NCBI RefSeq assembly: GCF_000308695.1
Contig: NZ_BAGG01000100.1
Span: 1 to 34,315 of the forward strand
Source: Nocardia takedensis NBRC 100417
GTDB taxonomy: Bacteria; Actinomycetota; Actinomycetes; Mycobacteriales; Mycobacteriaceae
Direction: 5' to 3'
Length of the DNA: 34,315 nt
Position numbers and translations under genes: made by a program. Below are positions 30,119 through 34,315 of this stretch, one piece after another (the stretch's first letter is position 1; every line of letters starts with the position of its first letter). Below the pieces are notes generated by a model. That model saw nothing but the letters and a program-made list of their open reading frames with translations, was not told the origin of the DNA and searched no databases.

Positions 30119-31654
30119 ATGAGTCGCAAGGTTACAGACAAAGCCGTCGCCAACCGGCCCACCCGGCACGTGGGAACGATCATCATCGGCAGCGGATTCG
30201 CCGGGCTGGGCCTGGCCATCCGCCTCGGTCAGCAGGGCAAGCACGATTACCTCGTGCTCGAACGCGGCAGCGATGTCGGCGGCACCTGGCGCGACAACAC
30301 CTATCCGGGTGCGGCCTGCGATGTCCCCTCGCACCTGTACTCGTACTCGTTCGCGCTCAACCCGAACTGGACCCGCTCGTTCTCCAAGCAGGGCGAGATC
30401 CAGCAGTACATCCGCGGCGTGGCCGAACGCTACGGCGTGCTCGACCGCCACCTGTTCGATTGCGACGTGACCGCGGCGCGCTGGAACGCCGAGGACTCGC
30501 GGTGGGAGGTCAGCACCACGCGCGGCGAGTTCACCGCCGACACCGTGGTCTCCGCGATCGGCGCGCTGTGCGAGCCCGCGCTGCCGGATATCAAGGGCAT
30601 CAACGACTTCGAGGGCGAGGTCTTCCACTCGGCCCGCTGGAACCACGAGGCCGACCTGACCGGCAAGCGGGTCGCGATCATCGGCACCGGAGCCTCGGCG
30701 ATCCAGATCGTGCCCGCCATCGCGGCGCGGGTCGGGCATCTCGACGTCTACCAGCGCACCGCGCCGTGGCTGCTCCCCCGCCTCGACCGGCCCTACACAC
30801 TGGCCGAGCGCCTGGCCTTCCGGCACATCCCGGGCTTCCAGCGCCTGTCCCGCGCGGCCATCTACGCCGCGCGCGAGACCCAGGTCGTCGGCCTGGCCAA
30901 GGTGCCCGCGCTGATGCAGGGCTTCGAGTTGCTGGCCAAGGCCAAGCTGCGCCTCGAGATCCGCGACCCGGAGTTGCGCAAGAAGGTCACCCCGGATTTC
31001 CGCATCGGCTGCAAGCGGATGCTGATCTCCAACGAGTACTACCCGGCGCTGAGCCGTCCCAACGTCGACGTGATCACCGACGGCATCGCCGAGGTGCGGC
31101 CGAACTCGATCGTCACCAAAGACGGGACCGAGCGCGAGATCGACGCGCTGATCGTGGCCACCGGCTTCCACGTCACCGACTCCCCGACCTACAACACCAT
31201 CACCGGCCGCGACGGCCGGACGATGAGCGAGGTCTTCGACGAGATCGGCCAGCAGGGCTACAAGGGTTCGGCGGTCGCGAACTTCCCGAACATGTTCATG
31301 CTGCTCGGCCCGAACGTGGGCCTGGGCCACACCTCGATGGTGTACATGATCGAGTCCCAGATCAACTACATCGCCGACGCCCTGGCCACCGTGGACCGTC
31401 TCGGTCTGCGTACCGTGGAGGTGCGGAGGGAGGCGCAGGACGCCTACAACGCGGACCTGCAGACGAAATTGGTCAAGAGCGTGTGGAACACGGGCGGCTG
31501 CGCCAGTTGGTATCTGGACAAGCACGGCAACAACACGACGCTCTGGCCGGACTTCACCTTCGAATTCCGCAGATTGACAAAGAAATTCGACGTGGCGGCC
31601 TACGAGACGACGACCGCCGCGCGACGTGATCGGAAAGTGGTGGCGGCACAGTGA
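30119..31654 (+). CDS. type I Baeyer-Villiger / flavin-containing monooxygenase
   Basis: A 511-residue FAD- and NADPH-dependent monooxygenase inserting oxygen beside a ketone carbonyl. The FAD dinucleotide motif is IIGSGFAGLG (about 21-30), followed by GGTWRDNTYPGAACDVPSHLY. The Baeyer-Villiger fingerprint FxGxxxHxxxW is complete as FEGEVFHSARW, and the NADPH motif is IIGTGASAIQ. It resembles the cyclohexanone-type subgroup (Rv3049c-like) more than EthA/MymA. It has its own leaderless promoter under the TetR operator and overlaps the SDR by 4 bases (GTGA). The likely substrates are ketones from lipid or sterol side-chain breakdown, but this is not shown. Confidence 0.92.
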   Translation: MSRKVTDKAVANRPTRHVGTIIIGSGFAGLGLAIRLGQQGKHDYLVLERGSDVGGTWRDNTYPGAACDVPSHLYSYSFALNPNWTRSFSKQGEIQQYIRGVAERYGVLDRHLFDCDVTAARWNAEDSRWEVSTTRGEFTADTVVSAIGALCEPALPDIKGINDFEGEVFHSARWNHEADLTGKRVAIIGTGASAIQIVPAIAARVGHLDVYQRTAPWLLPRLDRPYTLAERLAFRHIPGFQRLSRAAIYAARETQVVGLAKVPALMQGFELLAKAKLRLEIRDPELRKKVTPDFRIGCKRMLISNEYYPALSRPNVDVITDGIAEVRPNSIVTKDGTEREIDALIVATGFHVTDSPTYNTITGRDGRTMSEVFDEIGQQGYKGSAVANFPNMFMLLGPNVGLGHTSMVYMIESQINYIADALATVDRLGLRTVEVRREAQDAYNADLQTKLVKSVWNTGGCASWYLDKHGNNTTLWPDFTFEFRRLTKKFDVAAYETTTAARRDRKVVAAQ

Positions 31655-32481
31655 GCGACAACGCGTACTTCGAGGGCAAGGTCTGCGTGATCACCGGCGC
31701 GGGATCGGGCATCGGGCGGGCCCTCGCCGAGAATCTCGCGAAGCGCGGTGCGCGCCTGGCGTTGTCGGATATCGACACCGAGGGACTGTCCGAGACGGTG
31801 CGGCTGTGCGAGAAGCTCGGCGCGCAGGTGAGATCGGATCGGCTCGACGTCGCCGAGCGCGAGGCGGTGCTGCTCTACGCCGACGCCGTGAAGGCGCATT
31901 TCGGTGTGGTGCACCAGATCTACAACAACGCGGGCATCGCCTACCACGGCGAGGTGCTCGAGTCCGGGTTCAAGGACATCGAGCGGATCATGGACGTCGA
32001 CTTCTGGGGTGTCGTCAACGGCACCAAGGCGTTCCTGCCGCTGCTGCTGGAATCCGGTGACGGGCACGTGGTCAACGTCTCGAGCCTGTTCGGCCTGATC
32101 GCGGTACCGGGTCAGAGTGCCTACAACTCGGCGAAATTCGCGGTGCGCGGGTTCACCGAGTCGCTGCGCCAGGAGATGATCGTCAACCGGCATCCGGTCA
32201 AGGTGACCTGTGTGCATCCGGGCGGCATCAAGACGGCGGTGGCGCGCAACGCCACCTACGCCGAGCGGATCGACGGCGCGAACGCGGCCTCGATGTTCGA
32301 CAGGAAGCTGGCCATCCACACCCCGGAGATGGCCGCCCAGACCATCACCGAAGGCGTGCGCAAGGGCCACGGCCGCGTGCTGATCGGGTGGGAGGCCAAG
32401 CTGCTCGACATCTTCGTGCGCGTGACCGCCTCCGGCTACCAGCGCATCGCGGCGGTCGTGAATCGGAAGGTCCTGCCGTAA
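31651..32481 (+). CDS. sadH: SadH-like short-chain dehydrogenase
   Basis: A 276-residue classical SDR. It has TGAGSGIG (cofactor), NNAG (YNNAGIAYHG), the catalytic Ser in NVSSLFG, and YNSAK (Tyr and Lys). Segments such as SDRLDVAEREAVL, DIERIMDVDFWGVVNGTKAFLP and VTCVHPGGIKTAVARNAT agree closely with M. tuberculosis SadH (Rv3085) as I recall it. In that species sadH lies in the mymA operon with a Baeyer-Villiger monooxygenase and lipR. GTG 31651 overlaps the monooxygenase stop. It likely oxidises an alcohol to a ketone or the reverse, next to the monooxygenase step. Confidence 0.88.
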   Translation: MSDNAYFEGKVCVITGAGSGIGRALAENLAKRGARLALSDIDTEGLSETVRLCEKLGAQVRSDRLDVAEREAVLLYADAVKAHFGVVHQIYNNAGIAYHGEVLESGFKDIERIMDVDFWGVVNGTKAFLPLLLESGDGHVVNVSSLFGLIAVPGQSAYNSAKFAVRGFTESLRQEMIVNRHPVKVTCVHPGGIKTAVARNATYAERIDGANAASMFDRKLAIHTPEMAAQTITEGVRKGHGRVLIGWEAKLLDIFVRVTASGYQRIAAVVNRKVLP

Positions 32482-32485
32482 CAGC

Positions 32486-33433
32486 ATGCGCGAGTTGACT
32501 GTTCCACTCCCGGTGATCCGGGCGCTGTTGGATCCCACGTTCCGCGTCATCCTCAACGCGCGCCTGCCGTGGCGGGCCCAGCGCGCGCTGATGGACGTCA
32601 TGTCGGTCGCCCAGCCCGGTCCCGGCGGCACGGACCTGCGGCGCATGCGCCTGGCGGGCCGACCCGTCGAGCGCCTCACGCCGGTCGTCGACGGCAGGCC
32701 GGTGTATTCGCCCGCGACCACCGGTTCCGCCGGCGCGGTGCTGTATCTGCACGGCGGCGGATACACCGTCGGCTCGCCGACGACCCACCGGTCGCTGGCG
32801 GCCCGGCTGGCCCGCGACACGGGCTGCGCGGTGTACGTGCTGGACTACCGACTCGCGCCCGAGCACCCGTTCCCGGCCGCGCTGGACGACGCCGAGAGCG
32901 CGTTCCTGGAACTGGTCGGCGAGCTGGGCTACCGACCGGAGCGGATCGCGCTGGCCGGCGATTCGGCGGGCGGCGGCCTGTCGCTGGCCACCGCGCAGCG
33001 GTTGATCGCCGAGCACGGCCACACCCCGGCGGCGCTGGGGTTGATCGCGCCGTGGACCGATCCGAACGCGCTCGCCCCGAAGGCGCGCGATCTGGTGATC
33101 GACAAGAGGTGGTCGCAGGCGTGCGCGGCCGCCTACCGCGGTGACGGCGACGGCACCGATCCCGGGTACGCCCCGCTGCACGGCGAGTTGGTCGGACTGC
33201 CCCCGACCTACGTCCACGCCGACCGCGGCGAACTGCTGTTCGAGCAGTGCCGCGCGTTGGCGGATCTGCTGCGCGGCGCGGGCGTGCACGTGACCGTCAG
33301 CGAGACCGACGGGCTGTGGCACGTGGCCCAGCTCCAGGCCGGACTGGTGGCCCCGGCGGCCGCGGAGTTGCGGAAAATGGCCGACTTCCTGCGCGAAGCG
33401 GTGCAGCCCGTCTCGCTGCGGGACCTAGGATGA
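32486..33433 (+). CDS. LipR-like alpha/beta hydrolase (hormone-sensitive lipase family)
   Basis: A 315-residue esterase of the HSL family. The oxyanion motif is HGGGY (YLHGGGYTVGS), the nucleophile elbow GDSAGGG (Ser), and the catalytic His is in GLWHVAQLQ; the acidic residue probably lies in ADRGELL. It resembles M. tuberculosis LipR (Rv3084) in LGLI-PW and the C-terminal WH-LQ arrangement. It would hydrolyse the ester made by the upstream Baeyer-Villiger enzyme. ATG 32486 is 4 bases after the SDR stop, so it is in the same operon. It lacks an obvious signal peptide. Confidence 0.88.
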   Translation: MRELTVPLPVIRALLDPTFRVILNARLPWRAQRALMDVMSVAQPGPGGTDLRRMRLAGRPVERLTPVVDGRPVYSPATTGSAGAVLYLHGGGYTVGSPTTHRSLAARLARDTGCAVYVLDYRLAPEHPFPAALDDAESAFLELVGELGYRPERIALAGDSAGGGLSLATAQRLIAEHGHTPAALGLIAPWTDPNALAPKARDLVIDKRWSQACAAAYRGDGDGTDPGYAPLHGELVGLPPTYVHADRGELLFEQCRALADLLRGAGVHVTVSETDGLWHVAQLQAGLVAPAAAELRKMADFLREAVQPVSLRDLG

Positions 33434-33527
33434 ACAGAACCCAGCTCCTGCGGCGGACTTGTGCACCAGAATGACGGATTCGGACATTTCTCCGGTGGTC
33501 GATGCAAGCCCGCACCGGACAGTGTCG

Positions 33528-33545
33528 TAAATTACTGGCGAGTAA
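33528..33545 (+). promoter_or_regulatory. TTACT-N4-AGTAA palindrome over a -10 box
   Basis: TTACT-GGCG-AGTAA (33532-33545) is a perfect inverted repeat, and TAAATT (33528-33533) just before it is a good -10 candidate, so a bound dimer would cover the transcription start. It stands 19 bases before the acyl-CoA synthetase ATG, which has GGAAGGG (33552-33558) as ribosome site. Confidence 0.55.
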
Positions 33546-33564
33546 ACCACGTGGAAGGGCAGTG

Positions 33565-34315
33565 ATGCGCGAGTTCGAAGTTCCGGCTTCCTACACCATC
33601 CCGGAAGGCGCGAACAATTCCGACAGTGTCTTCCGGCACGCCGAGCAGGCACCGAACACGGTGTTGTTCAACCTCACCGAAGGCGGCGCCTGGCGGGATG
33701 TGACGGCCGCCGAGTTCGCGAAGACCGTCACCGGGGTGGCCAAGGGCTTGATCGCCGCGGGCATCGACTTCGGCGACCGGGTCGCCATCATGGCCCCCAC
33801 CCACTACGAGTGGGTCGTGCTGGACTTCGCGATCTGGGCCGCGGGCGGCTGCACCGTCGCCATCTACGACAGCTCGGCCGCCGAACAGGCCAAGTGGATC
33901 CTGCAGGATTCGGCCACCAAGCTGCTCGTGGTCGACAACGACCGCCACAAGGCCACCATCGGCGAGATCGAGGCGGGCGCGCTGCCCGACCTCGCCGAGA
34001 CCCTCCAGATCGATCAGGGCGCGATCGACACCCTGATCGCGCGCGGCGCGGACCTCGACGACAGCGTGGTGCACGACCGCCGCGCCCAGGTCGTGGCCTC
34101 CTCGCCCGCCACCCTGATCTACACCTCCGGCACCACTGGTCGCCCCAAGGGCGTCATGCTCTCGCACGCGAACCTCTACGCGGAGTCCAAGTCCGACCGC
34201 ATCGCGCTGGGCAAGTACGTCGCCGAGGGCAAGAAGACCCTGATGTTCCTGCCGCTGGCGCACGTCTTCGCCCGCGCGGTCACCCTGGCGGCCTTCGACG
34301 CCAAGGTCATCCTGG
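33565..34315 (+). CDS. long-chain acyl-CoA synthetase, FadD15-like (3' end outside window)
   Basis: The first 250 residues of an ANL-family fatty acyl-CoA ligase. The N-terminus MREFEVPASYTI and the segments VFRHAEQAP, YEWVVLDFAIWAAG and AEQAKWILQDS match the FadD15 branch, which activates long-chain fatty acids. The A3 loop is complete (YTSGTTGRPKGVMLSHANL, about residues 190-208), unlike that of the truncated relative at 12806-14029. The gene continues past the window, where the catalytic C-terminal domain should lie. The ATG has GGAAGGG 6 bases upstream. A 131-base gap and its own palindromic control site separate it from the esterase, so it is probably regulated separately. Confidence 0.93.
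   Translation, partial: MREFEVPASYTIPEGANNSDSVFRHAEQAPNTVLFNLTEGGAWRDVTAAEFAKTVTGVAKGLIAAGIDFGDRVAIMAPTHYEWVVLDFAIWAAGGCTVAIYDSSAAEQAKWILQDSATKLLVVDNDRHKATIGEIEAGALPDLAETLQIDQGAIDTLIARGADLDDSVVHDRRAQVVASSPATLIYTSGTTGRPKGVMLSHANLYAESKSDRIALGKYVAEGKKTLMFLPLAHVFARAVTLAAFDAKVIL

Noticed and set aside
1..34315. CRISPR array, tRNA, rRNA, insertion sequence or prophage
   Set aside because: No spaced direct-repeat array, cloverleaf sequence, transposase, integrase or phage structural gene was seen on either strand.

Overview
The window is high-GC actinobacterial DNA. It has dense genes, GTG/TTG starts, 4-base start/stop overlaps and long spurious antisense frames. A kgd-type 2-oxoglutarate decarboxylase/dehydrogenase, a SadH-like dehydrogenase, a PtpB-like phosphatase and an EspG-like type VII secretion chaperone all point to the mycolic-acid group, most likely Nocardia or a close relative. 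This assignment rests on gene content and recalled family sequences; no search was run.

Layout. 1-186: tail of an alpha/beta hydrolase. 243-2927: a three-gene, translationally coupled ESX-like cassette (small helical protein with a YxxxD motif, WxG-domain protein with a long disordered acidic tail, EspG-like chaperone). 3087-4576 (minus): phosphoribosyltransferase and nitrilase-family amidase, divergent from the DEAD-box helicase deaD (4638-6425). 6550-9906: a TM0106-type nuclease/helicase whose three catalytic modules all look degraded. 9913-11609 (minus): a PLP-dependent aldolase/racemase-fold enzyme and a TetR-like ligand domain without a DNA-binding domain. After an AT-richer gap come a PtpB-like phosphatase (+), a truncated AMP-binding enzyme (-), a crotonase (-) and a glutathionyl-hydroquinone-reductase-like protein (+).

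16110-22306: a membrane-associated protein, an ABC ATPase and its permease (overlapping starts), then a fused two-half ABC exporter. 22533-26345: kgd, closed by a very strong hairpin terminator. 26506-28000: a TerD-domain protein and a sugar-nucleotide epimerase-type SDR. 28432-29313: an XRE/DUF5753 regulator. 29402-34315: a TetR regulator divergent from a Baeyer-Villiger monooxygenase - SadH-like dehydrogenase - LipR-like esterase operon, followed by a separately promoted long-chain acyl-CoA synthetase that runs off the end.

How they work together. The last block resembles the mymA operon of M. tuberculosis in gene roles (monooxygenase, SDR, lipase, fatty acyl-CoA ligase), but it appears to be controlled by a divergent TetR through a palindrome lying between two leaderless promoters. 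The ESX-like trio looks like a substrate pair plus chaperone without the secretion machine. Several genes seem to be transcribed without a leader: a TANNNT -10 box sits 6-8 bases before the start codon. No tRNA, rRNA, CRISPR array, insertion sequence or prophage was seen.
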